In this document: positions 17,590-25,211 of the stretch, in pieces
How positions within the stretch are numbered: the stretch's first letter is position 1
Layout: each line of letters starts with the position of its first letter
From: Streptomyces hilarionis
GTDB lineage: Bacteria > Actinomycetota > Actinomycetes > Streptomycetales > Streptomycetaceae
Reading direction: 5' to 3'
Assembly (NCBI RefSeq): GCF_024539675.1
Contig: NZ_JAHHIT010000109.1
Coordinates: forward strand, 1 to 32,309
DNA length: 32,309 nucleotides
Program-made: the position numbers and the translations under genes
The notes under the pieces: generated by a model
Databases searched by the model: none
Told to the model about the DNA's origin: nothing
Seen by the model: only the letters and a program-made list of their open reading frames with translations

Positions 17590-18527
17590 CCCGGGTCGCC
17601 GCCGTCGACTGCGGCACCAACTCCATCCGGCTGCTCGTCGCCGACGCCGACCCGCGCACCGGCGAACTCGTCGACCTGGACCGCCGGATGACGATCGTCC
17701 GGCTGGGCCAGGGCGTCGACCGCACCGGCCGGCTCGCCCCCGAGGCGCTGGAGCGGACCTTCGCCGCGTGCCGGGAGTACGCGGCCGTCGTCAAGGAGCT
17801 CGGCGCTCAGCGGCTCCGCTTCGTCGCGACCTCCGCCTCGCGGGACGCCGAGAACCGGGACGAGTTCGTGCGCGGCGTGCTGGACATCCTCGGCGTCGAG
17901 CCCGAGGTCATCACCGGCGAGCAGGAGGCCGCGTTCTCCTTCACGGGGGCGACGAAGGAGCTCACCGGCCGCGACGACCTCACCAGGCCCTACCTGGTGG
18001 TCGACATCGGCGGCGGCTCGACCGAGTTCGTCGTGGGCGACGACCGGGTGCGCGCCGCCCGCTCCGTCGACGTGGGCTGCGTGCGGATGACCGAGCGGCA
18101 TCTGGTCGTGGACGGCAAGGTCACCGACCCGCCGACCGAGGGCCAGATCGCGGCCATGCGCGCCGACATCGAGGCCGCCCTCGACCTCGCCGAGCGCACC
18201 GTGCCCCTGCGCGAGGCGCACACGCTGGTCGGCCTGGCCGGCTCGGTCACGACGGTCTCGGCGATCGCTCAGGGGCTGCCCGCGTACGACTCCGCGGCCA
18301 TCCACCACTCGCGCGTCTCGCACGACGAGGTCCGCGAGATCACCGAGCGGCTGCTGCGCTCGACGCACGCCGAGCGCGCGGCGATCGGCGCGATGCACCC
18401 GGGCCGGGTCGACGTGATCGCCGCGGGCGCGCTGGTGCTGCTGGCGATCATGGAGCGGATCGGCGCACGGGAGGTCGTGGTGAGCGAGCACGACATCCTC
18501 GACGGCATCGGCTGGTCTTTGGCCTGA
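17586..18527 (+). CDS. ppx: Ppx/GppA family exopolyphosphatase
   Basis: This actin-fold (ASKHA) phosphatase releases phosphate from polyphosphate or hydrolyses pppGpp. Motifs seen are the N-terminal phosphate loop VDCGTNSIRLLVAD, FVATSASRDAENRDEF, ITGEQEAAFSF, the second phosphate loop VVDIGGGSTEFVVGD (about 138-152), GLAGSVTTVSAI and HPGRVDVIAAGALVLL. At 313 residues it is the short form without the C-terminal HD domain of the E. coli enzymes, like the two mycobacterial PPX proteins. ATG 17586 overlaps the DUF501 stop by four bases, giving translational coupling. It converges with the toxin gene four bases beyond its stop, with no terminator between them. Confidence 0.93.
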   Translation: MTRVAAVDCGTNSIRLLVADADPRTGELVDLDRRMTIVRLGQGVDRTGRLAPEALERTFAACREYAAVVKELGAQRLRFVATSASRDAENRDEFVRGVLDILGVEPEVITGEQEAAFSFTGATKELTGRDDLTRPYLVVDIGGGSTEFVVGDDRVRAARSVDVGCVRMTERHLVVDGKVTDPPTEGQIAAMRADIEAALDLAERTVPLREAHTLVGLAGSVTTVSAIAQGLPAYDSAAIHHSRVSHDEVREITERLLRSTHAERAAIGAMHPGRVDVIAAGALVLLAIMERIGAREVVVSEHDILDGIGWSLA

Positions 18528-18531
18528 CCGC

Positions 18532-18801
18532 CTACAGGTTGCGGTAGACGTCCCGCCGGTCGCCCACCTTGACGACAAGGATGACGAGTTCACCGTCGTT
18601 GATCAGGTAGGCGATCCGGTAGCTTCCGACCCGGAGCCGGTAGAGGCCCGACGGGCCGGTGAGCTTCTTGACGTCGGCGTCCTCGCGGTACGGGTCGTCG
18701 CCGAGCGCGGTCAGCGCGGTCAGGACGCGCATGGCGTCGGGCCGGCTGATGGCCCGCAGCTGCCGCTGCGCTGCCGTGGTGAACCGGAAGGCGTACTTCA
18801 C
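18532..18801 (-). CDS. RelE/ParE-superfamily toxin
   Basis: The 89-residue basic protein starts MKYAFRFTTAAQRQLRAISRPDA and contains DVKKLTGPSGLYRLRVGSYRIAYLI and VKVGDRRDVYRNL. This is the RelE/YoeB-like fold, with the Arg-rich strands and C-terminal RRxVY typical of ribosome-dependent mRNA interferases. The toxin would cut mRNA in the A site of translating ribosomes when the antitoxin is lost; this is a family inference. The start overlaps the antitoxin stop by four bases, so antitoxin comes first and translation is coupled. The gene is convergent with ppx. The pair sits in otherwise conserved core genes and may be a local insertion. Confidence 0.92.
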   Translation of the reverse strand: MKYAFRFTTAAQRQLRAISRPDAMRVLTALTALGDDPYREDADVKKLTGPSGLYRLRVGSYRIAYLINDGELVILVVKVGDRRDVYRNL

Positions 18802-19070
18802 GCCGCCTCGCCGTCGTGCTCGGTGAACAGATCCGCCAGCAGTTCCGCCATCGTCACGGTGGGACCGCCCTCGGCCAGGACCGCTTCGGCTTCGCGCGCC
18901 AACATCACGTCGGCCGCTTCCTCCAGCGCCTCGAAGTCCGCGATCGGAACCACGGCCGCCACCGGAGCGCCGTTGCGCGTGATGACGGTCGGAACGCCTT
19001 CCTCGGCCCGGTTGATGTGGTCGGCGAGGTGCGCGCGGGCTTCCCGTACGGTCACGGTGTTCTCAGTCAT
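18798..19070 (-). CDS. Phd/YefM-family antitoxin
   Basis: The 90-residue protein begins MTENTVTVREARAHLADHINRAEEGVPTVITRNGAPVAAVVPIADFEALEE. This is the Phd/YefM DNA-binding N-terminal fold, followed by an acidic helical tail (AEAVLAEGGPTVTMAELLADLFTEHDGE) that would cover the toxin. It is the first gene of the pair and probably represses its own promoter. ATG 19070 has no Shine-Dalgarno, but the minus-strand hexamer TACACT (19082-19077) lies six bases upstream. That would place transcription start at or next to the ATG, indicating a leaderless message. TGTAC-type palindromes overlap and adjoin this promoter. Confidence 0.92.
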   Translation of the reverse strand: MTENTVTVREARAHLADHINRAEEGVPTVITRNGAPVAAVVPIADFEALEEAADVMLAREAEAVLAEGGPTVTMAELLADLFTEHDGEAA

Positions 19071-19076
19071 GAGATC

Positions 19077-19100
19077 AGTGTACGCACTCGCGTGTACACG
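19077..19100 (-). promoter_or_regulatory. Toxin-antitoxin promoter with TGTAC operator elements
   Basis: The perfect palindrome CGTGTACACG (19091-19100, core TGTACA at 19093-19098) and a second copy, TGTACG (19079-19084), lie 14 bases apart centre to centre. The second overlaps the TACACT -10 of the antitoxin gene. E. coli YefM-YoeB is known to bind paired palindromes with a TGTACA core, so autoregulation here is a reasonable inference. Confidence 0.6.
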
Positions 19101-19276
19101 TGGTCGGGGAGTCGCGTTCGCGGGCGATCCTCGACGGCATCGCGTGGTCGGTCGCGTAACGCGGATCCGGCCCGCCGTGTGCACTCTGTCGAGCAGGCGG
19201 GATGCCCGGATGAGCGCAGGCGGGGGCCCTTCGGGGCCCCTCGGGCGCGTCCGCGGGACACCCCGGCGGGAAAGTT

Positions 19277-19292
19277 CGTGAAGTTCTTCACA
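19277..19292 (+). promoter_or_regulatory. Rex operator-like site 1 upstream of ndh
   Basis: CGTGAAGTTCTTCACA matches the Rex consensus TGTGAAC-N3-TTCACA at 11 of 13 fixed positions. Rex is the NADH/NAD+-sensing repressor of respiratory genes in Streptomyces. Confidence 0.6.
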
Positions 19293-19356
19293 AGGAATTC
19301 GGCCCTGTCGGAGGACGAAGGTGTCCCGGTTGACCCTTCCGGGGCCCCAACTGCCG

Positions 19357-19372
19357 TGTGAACGTGTTCAAA
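19357..19372 (+). promoter_or_regulatory. Rex operator-like site 2 upstream of ndh
   Basis: TGTGAACGTGTTCAAA matches the Rex consensus at 12 of 13 fixed positions. A TTGACC hexamer at 19330-19335 lies 21 bases before it, so the operator would cover the -10/+1 region of that promoter, as expected for a repressor site. Confidence 0.72.
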
Positions 19373-19612
19373 ACAGGCGTGCGCGGACGTATCGCGGGGG
19401 GCGGGCGAGGGTGTGCCCGGAGGGTCTCGCGGCGCCCTCGGAAGGTCGGAGGAGCAGCTCACGCGGCATTGACAACGTCGCGCCCTACACGCTGGTTCCC
19501 GCCTCGCGCCATGATGTGGATCACGCGAGCGGCGGAGGATAGCACACACCCTCCCCAAGCTTGTGAAGGGGCGCACGAGCGACCCCCTCCGACCGGGTGG
19601 ATACTCGATGGC

Positions 19613-21001
19613 ATGAGCACCACGGAGCGTCCCAGGATCCTCGTAGTAGGCGGTGGGTACGTAGGCCTGTACGCAGCTCGGCGCATCCTCAAGAAGATGC
19701 GCTACGGCGAGGCGACCGTCACGGTCGTCGACCCCCGGTCGTACATGACCTACCAGCCCTTCCTCCCCGAAACCGCCGCCGGCAACATCTCCCCGCGCCA
19801 CGTCGTCGTCCCGCTGCGACGCGTGCTGCCCAAGGCGGAGGTCCTCACCGGCCGGGTCACCACCATCGACCAGGACCGCAAGGTCGCCACGATCGCCCCG
19901 CTCGTGGGCGAGGCGTACGAGCTGCCCTTCGACTACCTGGTGATCGCGCTCGGCGCGGTCTCCCGCACCTTCCCGATCCCCGGCCTCGCCGAACAGGGCA
20001 TCGGCATGAAGGGCGTCGAGGAGGCCATCGGCCTGCGCAACCACGTCCTCGAGCAGCTGGACAAGGCCGACTCCACCACCGACGAGGAGATCCGCCGCAA
20101 GGCGCTCACCTTCGTCTTCATCGGCGGCGGCTTCGCCGGTGCGGAGACCATCGGCGAGGTCGAGGACCTGGCCCGCGACGCGGCCAAGTACTACAAGACG
20201 GTGTCCCGCGAGGACATGCGCTTCATCCTGGTCGACGCCGCGGACAAGATCCTGCCCGAGGTCGGCCCCAAGCTCGGCCAGTACGGCAAGCAGCACCTGG
20301 AGAGCCGGGGCGTGGAGATCTACCTCTCCACCTCGATGGACTCCTGCGTGGACGGCCACGTCGTGCTGAAGAACGGGCTGGAGGTCGACTCCAGCACCAT
20401 CGTGTGGACGGCCGGCGTCAAGCCCAACCCGGTGCTGGCCCGCTACGGCCTCCCGCTCGGCCCGCGCGGTCACGTCGACACCGCCCCGACCCTCCAGGTC
20501 CAGGGCACCGACTACATCTGGGCCGCCGGCGACAACGCCCAGGTCCCCGACGTCGCCGCCCGCAAGGCCGGCGTCGAGAACGCCTGGTGCCCGCCGAACG
20601 CCCAGCACGCGCTGCGTCAGGCCAAGGTCCTCGGCGACAACGTGATCTCCGGCATGCGGGGCTTCCCGCAGAAGGAGTACGCCCACTCCAACAAGGGTGC
20701 GGTGGCGGGCCTCGGCCTCCACAAGGGCGTCGCGATGATCGTCATGGGCAAGATGAAGATCAAGCTCAAGGGCCGTCTCGCCTGGTACATGCACCGTGGC
20801 TACCACGGCATGGCGATGCCGACCTGGAACCGCAAGATCCGCGTCTTCGCCGACTGGACCCTCGGCATGTTCCTCAAGCGCGAGGTCGTGGCGCTGGGCG
20901 CGCTGGAGTCCCCGCGCGAGGAGTTCTACGAGGCCGCCAAGCCCGCCCCCGTCGCCGCGAAGCCGGCCGCCGAGAAGACCGAGAAGGCCAACGCCTCCTG
21001 A
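19613..21001 (+). CDS. ndh: Type II NADH dehydrogenase (NDH-2)
   Basis: This 462-residue FAD-dependent enzyme passes electrons from NADH to menaquinone without pumping protons. The first Rossmann motif is VVGGGYVG (12-18), the second is FIGGGFAGAETIGE (171-176 for GGGFAG), and the FAD-binding strand is IWAAGDNAQVPD. C-terminal residues such as RGYHGMAMPTWNRKIRVFADW provide the membrane-contact region, and the end is a charged Ala/Lys/Glu-rich tail. ATG 19613 gives the family's usual N-terminus; no good Shine-Dalgarno is seen, while GATACT at 19600-19605 would allow a leaderless message. Two Rex-like operators upstream suggest repression when NADH is low. A perfect terminator follows the gene. 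Confidence 0.94.
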   Translation: MSTTERPRILVVGGGYVGLYAARRILKKMRYGEATVTVVDPRSYMTYQPFLPETAAGNISPRHVVVPLRRVLPKAEVLTGRVTTIDQDRKVATIAPLVGEAYELPFDYLVIALGAVSRTFPIPGLAEQGIGMKGVEEAIGLRNHVLEQLDKADSTTDEEIRRKALTFVFIGGGFAGAETIGEVEDLARDAAKYYKTVSREDMRFILVDAADKILPEVGPKLGQYGKQHLESRGVEIYLSTSMDSCVDGHVVLKNGLEVDSSTIVWTAGVKPNPVLARYGLPLGPRGHVDTAPTLQVQGTDYIWAAGDNAQVPDVAARKAGVENAWCPPNAQHALRQAKVLGDNVISGMRGFPQKEYAHSNKGAVAGLGLHKGVAMIVMGKMKIKLKGRLAWYMHRGYHGMAMPTWNRKIRVFADWTLGMFLKREVVALGALESPREEFYEAAKPAPVAAKPAAEKTEKANAS

Positions 21002-21051
21002 CCTCCGGTCGCCCAGCCCCGGTCCCTCGGGTCCGAGGCCGCTGAGACACC

Positions 21052-21095
21052 CCGAAGGGGCCGTCCGCCATCCGTGGTGCGGACGGCCCCTTCGG
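21052..21095 (+). terminator. ndh terminator
   Basis: A perfect 17-base stem (21052-21068 with 21079-21095) closes a ten-base loop between ndh and the methyltransferase gene. There is no U-tract. Confidence 0.82.
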
Positions 21096-21262
21096 CGTGC
21101 CCGGCGCGACTCCGACGCGTCCGCCTCCGTCGGCGGCGCCGGAGTGTGCCGTGTCCAGGTATTTCGCCCAGCCGTGACGGCGTCGCGGGACTGGACACCG
21201 AGCCCCGTCGTGTTTACGTGGTGGCAGGACATTCCGGGATCACCGTCACGGAGGTGTGCATC

Positions 21263-22552
21263 ATGGCCGACACCGCGCAGCGGCTCCATGAGCTCGTCGA
21301 ACAGATGCTGGGAACCCCTTTCCCGGTGCGGGTGCGCGCGTGGGACGGTTCGCAGGCGGGCCCGCCCGGCGCGCCGGCCCTGGTCGTGCGCAACCGCAGG
21401 GCCCTGCGCCGGCTGCTGTTCAAGCCCGGCGAACTGGGCCTGGCCCGCGCCTGGGTGGCCGGCGACCTGGACGTCGAGGGCGACCTCTACACGGCGCTCG
21501 ACCTCGTCTCCGGACTCCTGTGGGAGCGCGGCGACGACGCCCGCACCCTCGTCCAGGCCCTGCGCGACCCCGAGTTCCGCGGCGCGGCCCGCGGGCTGCT
21601 GAAGCTCGCCGGCCCCCCGCTGCCGCCGGCGCCGCCCCGCGAGGAGATCCGCCGGACCGGGCACCGGCACACCCGCCGCACCGACCGACGCGCCATCAGC
21701 CACCACTACGACGTCGGCAACGACTTCTACGCACTCGTCCTCGGCCCGTCCATGGTCTACTCGTGCGCCTACTGGGAGACGGCGGACGGATCCCTGGAGG
21801 ACGCCCAGCGCGACAAGCTCGAACTGGTCTGCCGCAAGCTCGACCTGAGACCGGGTCGGCGTCTGCTGGACGTCGGCTGCGGCTGGGGGTCGATGGCGAT
21901 CCACGCGGCCCGCGAGCACGGCGTGCGCGTCGTGGGGATCACCCTCTCCCAGGAGCAGGCGGCCCATGCCCGCAAGCGCGCCGCCGAGGCCGGGCTCACC
22001 GACCGCGTCGAGATCCGCGTCCAGGACTACCGGGACGTCGCCGACGGACCGTTCGACGCGATCTCCTCCATCGGCATGGCGGAACACGTCGGCTCCGACA
22101 GGTACCTGGAGTACGCGCGCGTCCTGCACGCGCTCCTGAAGCCGGGCGGCCGGCTGCTCAACCACCAGATCGCCCGCCGCCCGCAGCGCGACGAGTCCGC
22201 CTACGGCGTGGACGCCTTCATCGACGCCTACGTCTTCCCCGACGGCGAACTCGCCCCCGTCGGCGCCACGGTCGGACACCTCGAACGCGCCGGCTTCGAG
22301 GTCCGCGACCTGGAGTCGATCCGTGAGCACTACGCGCTCACCCTGCGCCGCTGGGTGACCCGTCTGGAGGAGGGCTGGGACCGGGCCGTCCACCTGACGA
22401 GCCCCGGCCGCGCACGGGTGTGGCGGCTCTACATGGCCGCCTCCGCCGTCGCCTTCGAACGCAACCGCATCGGCGTCAACCAGGTCCTTGCCGTGCGGAC
22501 CCCCGAGTCGGGCGGCTCGGGGATGCCGTTGCGGGCCCGCACCTGGAACTGA
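21263..22552 (+). CDS. Cyclopropane-fatty-acyl-phospholipid synthase-family SAM methyltransferase
   Basis: This 429-residue cytoplasmic or membrane-associated enzyme uses S-adenosylmethionine to modify unsaturated acyl chains of phospholipids. The N-terminal region (to about 140) is the CFA lipid-binding-type domain (LFKPGELGLARAWVAGDLDVEGDLYTAL). The catalytic domain begins RRAISHHYDVGNDFYALVLGPSMVYSCAYW and carries the SAM loop LDVGCGWGSM (202-211) and the active-site segment SSIGMAEHVGSDRY. GGAGG lies eight bases before ATG 21263. Some family members methylate rather than cyclopropanate, so the exact product is not certain. It is separated from ndh by a terminator and is probably monocistronic. 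Confidence 0.92.
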   Translation: MADTAQRLHELVEQMLGTPFPVRVRAWDGSQAGPPGAPALVVRNRRALRRLLFKPGELGLARAWVAGDLDVEGDLYTALDLVSGLLWERGDDARTLVQALRDPEFRGAARGLLKLAGPPLPPAPPREEIRRTGHRHTRRTDRRAISHHYDVGNDFYALVLGPSMVYSCAYWETADGSLEDAQRDKLELVCRKLDLRPGRRLLDVGCGWGSMAIHAAREHGVRVVGITLSQEQAAHARKRAAEAGLTDRVEIRVQDYRDVADGPFDAISSIGMAEHVGSDRYLEYARVLHALLKPGGRLLNHQIARRPQRDESAYGVDAFIDAYVFPDGELAPVGATVGHLERAGFEVRDLESIREHYALTLRRWVTRLEEGWDRAVHLTSPGRARVWRLYMAASAVAFERNRIGVNQVLAVRTPESGGSGMPLRARTWN

Positions 22553-22565
22553 CCGCCACGGGCGA

Positions 22566-22600
22566 AGGGGCCCCGCGCCGTTCCCCGGCGCGGGGCCCCT
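22566..22600. terminator. Bidirectional terminator between convergent genes
   Basis: A perfect 15-base stem (22566-22580 with 22586-22600) with a TTCCC loop sits between the stop of the methyltransferase gene and the stop of the minus-strand ABC permease. Confidence 0.85.
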
Positions 22601-22629
22601 CGCTCGTGCCCGCCGTCGCGCGCGGCGCG

Positions 22630-25158
22630 CTACTCCGACTTGATCGCCGCCAGCATGTTCAGCCGGGAGGCCCGGCGGGCCGGCCACAGCGCCGCCAGGA
22701 TGCCCACGGCGGCGGCCAGGGTCAGGAAGAGCGCCATCCTCCCCCAGGGCAGGACGAGTTCGTACGTGGGCATCTTCGTGCCGAGCAGCTCGCCGGCCGC
22801 CCAGCCGAAGAACACGCCCAGTCCGATGCCGAGCACCCCGCCGAAGAGCGAGATCACGAGGGACTCCAGCCGGACCATCCGCTTCACCGAGCGCCGGTCC
22901 AGACCGATGGCGCGCAGCATGCCGATCTCCTGCGAGCGCTCGAAGACCGACATCGCCAGGGTGTTGACGACGCCGAGGACGGCGACGATCACGGCCATCG
23001 CGAGCAGCCCGTAGAGCATGTTGAGCACCAGCGTGAACGTCTTCGCGATCTCGTGGGAGAGGTCCGCCTTGCTCTGGACCTTGATGGCCGGGTTGGAGCC
23101 GAGGGCCTTCTCCAGCCGGTCCGCCGTGCCGTCCGAGGCCCCGCCCGACGTCTTGACCATGACCTGCATGTCGGCCGGGTCCGCCACATGCGGGGTGAGG
23201 ACCGCGTTGTCGACGATGATGCCCCGGATCAGTTGGTTGCCCTCGTAGACCCCGGCGACCGTCAGCGGCTGCTTCTTGCCGTCCTCGTAGTGCACCGTGA
23301 AGGTGGAACCCGCCTTCCAGTGATGGGACTTGGCGGTGTTCTCGTCGACGACGACCCGCGCGCCGGCCACCGTGAAGGCGCCGTCGGCGACCTTGAGGTC
23401 GGTGAGGCCGCCGAACGCGGAGCCGGTGACGCCGGTGAGGTACTCGGTCGTGCCGTCGATGCGGCCGGGCGCGTTGCGCATCGGACTGGTGGAGGTCACC
23501 CCGGCGACGGACCGCAGCTTGTCGTCGACGTCCGGGGACAGTTCGTTGCCGTTGGCCATCGACACGATGTAGTCGGCCCTGATCGCGGAGGACGCCATCT
23601 TGTCGATGGACCGCTGAAGGCTGCCCGCCATCACGGTCATGCCGGTGATCAGGGTCAGCCCGATCATCAGCGCCGACGCCGTCGCGGCCGTGCGGCGGGG
23701 GTTGCGCACCGAGTTCTGGCGGGCCAGCTTGCCCGACACCCCGAAGATCCGCATGAGCGGCGCGGAGGCCGCGATCAGCGGGCGCGACAGCAGCGGGGTC
23801 AGGATGAACACGCCGAGGATCAGCAGCACCGCGCCGAGCCCCATGGGGGCCTGGCCGTCCGAGCCGCCCATCGTCGTCGCGGCGAGGACCACGGCCACGC
23901 CCGCCGCCGAGAACAGCGCGCCCAGCGTGTTGCGCAGCACCAGCGACTTGGTGGTGGCGGCGGCGTGCACGCTGCTCATCGCGGCGACCGGCGGGATCTT
24001 CGCGGCCCGGCGGCCGGGCAGCCAGGCGGCCAGCATGGTGATGACGACGCCGACACCGAGGGCGGTGGCCACCGTGCCCGGGGAGACGACGAGCGGCCCG
24101 TCGGGCACGGTCGCCCCCAGCGTCCCCATCAGCGAGCGCAGTCCGGCCCCGATGCCGATGCCGGCGACCAGGCCGGTCACGCCGGCGACCGTGCCCACCA
24201 CGAACGCCTCGATCAGCACGGACCGGGTCACCTGCCGGCGCGAGGCGCCCACGGCCCGCAGCAGCGCGAGCTCCTTGGTGCGCTGGGCGACCAGCATGGT
24301 GAAGGTGTTGGCGATGATGAAGGTGCCCACGAACAGCGCGATGCCGGCGAACACCAGCAGCCCCTGCTTCAGCCCGCTCATCGACGAGGAGATCGTGCGC
24401 GCCTGGTCGTCGGCGAGCTGCCGGCCGGTGGTGGTCTCCACCTGACCCTTCGGCAGAGCGGCGTCCAGAGCCGACTTCAGCGCGCTCTGCGAGGTCCCGG
24501 CGGCGGCCTTCACGTCGATCTCGTCGTAGACGCCGGGCTTGCCGAAGAGCTTCTGCGCGCTCGCCGTGTCGAACAGGGCGAGGCTGCCGCCGGCGGCGAC
24601 GTTGCCGTCGTCGGTGGTGAACACGCCGGTGACGCGCGGGGCGAGGACGGGCCCGTCGACGGAGAGCCGCACGGTGTCGCCGACCTCGTACCCGGCGCGC
24701 TCGGCGGTCTTCGCGTCGATGACGACCTCGTTCACGCCCCGCGGGGCGCGCCCGGAGACGAGCGGGTAGCGGACGTCCTTCGTCCCCCAGTAGTTGCCGC
24801 CCTGCGACTGGAAGCCGCCGCCGATGAGCTTGCCGTCCTTGTCGGCCATGGCGGTGAAGCCGGTCACGACGCCGACGGCGGACGCGGCGCCCGGCGTCTT
24901 CGCGCTGCGCTCCAGCAGGGCCTGGGTCAGTTCGGGCGTCTTGACGATGCGGTCGCCGACGTCCGGCTGCGCCTCGGCGGTGACGGCGACGTCGACCTGG
25001 TCGAAGCCCTTGGCGGAGCTCTTCTGGAGGGCGTCGGAGAGGGTGTTGGTGAAGACCAGGGTCCCCGACACGAAGGCCACGCCGAGCATCACGGCGAGCA
25101 CGGTCATCAGGAGCCTGGCCTTGTGCGCGAGCACGTTGCGCAAGGCGGTACGGAACAT
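22630..25158 (-). CDS. FtsX/MacB-type ABC transporter permease
   Basis: This 842-residue membrane protein belongs to the FtsX-like duplicated permease family. An N-terminal helix (about 15-37, MTVLAVMLGVAFVSGTLVF) is followed by a large extracellular MacB-PCD-like domain. An FtsX block has helices near 264-288, 316-338 and 361-383. Further helices lie near 411-428 and 440-462. A second helix (493-512), a second extracellular domain and a C-terminal FtsX block from about 710 (LLAMAVIVAVLGVVNTLAMSVFERSQEIGMLRAIGL) complete it. Such proteins work by mechanotransmission and usually export lipids, peptides or antibiotics or release lipoproteins; the substrate is unknown. It lies 53 bases downstream of its ATPase gene on the same strand. 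Confidence 0.94.
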   Translation of the reverse strand: MFRTALRNVLAHKARLLMTVLAVMLGVAFVSGTLVFTNTLSDALQKSSAKGFDQVDVAVTAEAQPDVGDRIVKTPELTQALLERSAKTPGAASAVGVVTGFTAMADKDGKLIGGGFQSQGGNYWGTKDVRYPLVSGRAPRGVNEVVIDAKTAERAGYEVGDTVRLSVDGPVLAPRVTGVFTTDDGNVAAGGSLALFDTASAQKLFGKPGVYDEIDVKAAAGTSQSALKSALDAALPKGQVETTTGRQLADDQARTISSSMSGLKQGLLVFAGIALFVGTFIIANTFTMLVAQRTKELALLRAVGASRRQVTRSVLIEAFVVGTVAGVTGLVAGIGIGAGLRSLMGTLGATVPDGPLVVSPGTVATALGVGVVITMLAAWLPGRRAAKIPPVAAMSSVHAAATTKSLVLRNTLGALFSAAGVAVVLAATTMGGSDGQAPMGLGAVLLILGVFILTPLLSRPLIAASAPLMRIFGVSGKLARQNSVRNPRRTAATASALMIGLTLITGMTVMAGSLQRSIDKMASSAIRADYIVSMANGNELSPDVDDKLRSVAGVTSTSPMRNAPGRIDGTTEYLTGVTGSAFGGLTDLKVADGAFTVAGARVVVDENTAKSHHWKAGSTFTVHYEDGKKQPLTVAGVYEGNQLIRGIIVDNAVLTPHVADPADMQVMVKTSGGASDGTADRLEKALGSNPAIKVQSKADLSHEIAKTFTLVLNMLYGLLAMAVIVAVLGVVNTLAMSVFERSQEIGMLRAIGLDRRSVKRMVRLESLVISLFGGVLGIGLGVFFGWAAGELLGTKMPTYELVLPWGRMALFLTLAAAVGILAALWPARRASRLNMLAAIKSE

Positions 25159-25211
25159 GGGTGTGTCGTCTCAGTCCTGCTCGTCGGCGAGCGGTAGGTC
25201 CCGGTACGGGG

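Larger units (their letters stand above)
19071..19612. other. Long intergenic region between the antitoxin and ndh
   Basis: This 542-base divergent gap has no convincing gene; the frames that cross it lack ribosome binding sites and family resemblance. It contains the toxin-antitoxin promoter at its left end and two Rex-type operators (19277-19292, 19357-19372). A -35-like TTGACC lies at 19330-19335 and a consensus TTGACA at 19469-19474 without a well-placed -10. A GATACT hexamer at 19600-19605 could serve a leaderless ndh transcript. Confidence 0.55.

Noticed and set aside
19294..19319. GGAAT as a sigma-R -35 upstream of ndh
   Set aside because: No GTT occurs at 18 or 19 bases downstream, unlike the exact match upstream of the Bax-inhibitor-like gene.
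18816..19361. Plus-strand frames across the toxin-antitoxin pair
   Set aside because: They are antisense to two genes with clear family motifs and lack ribosome binding sites.
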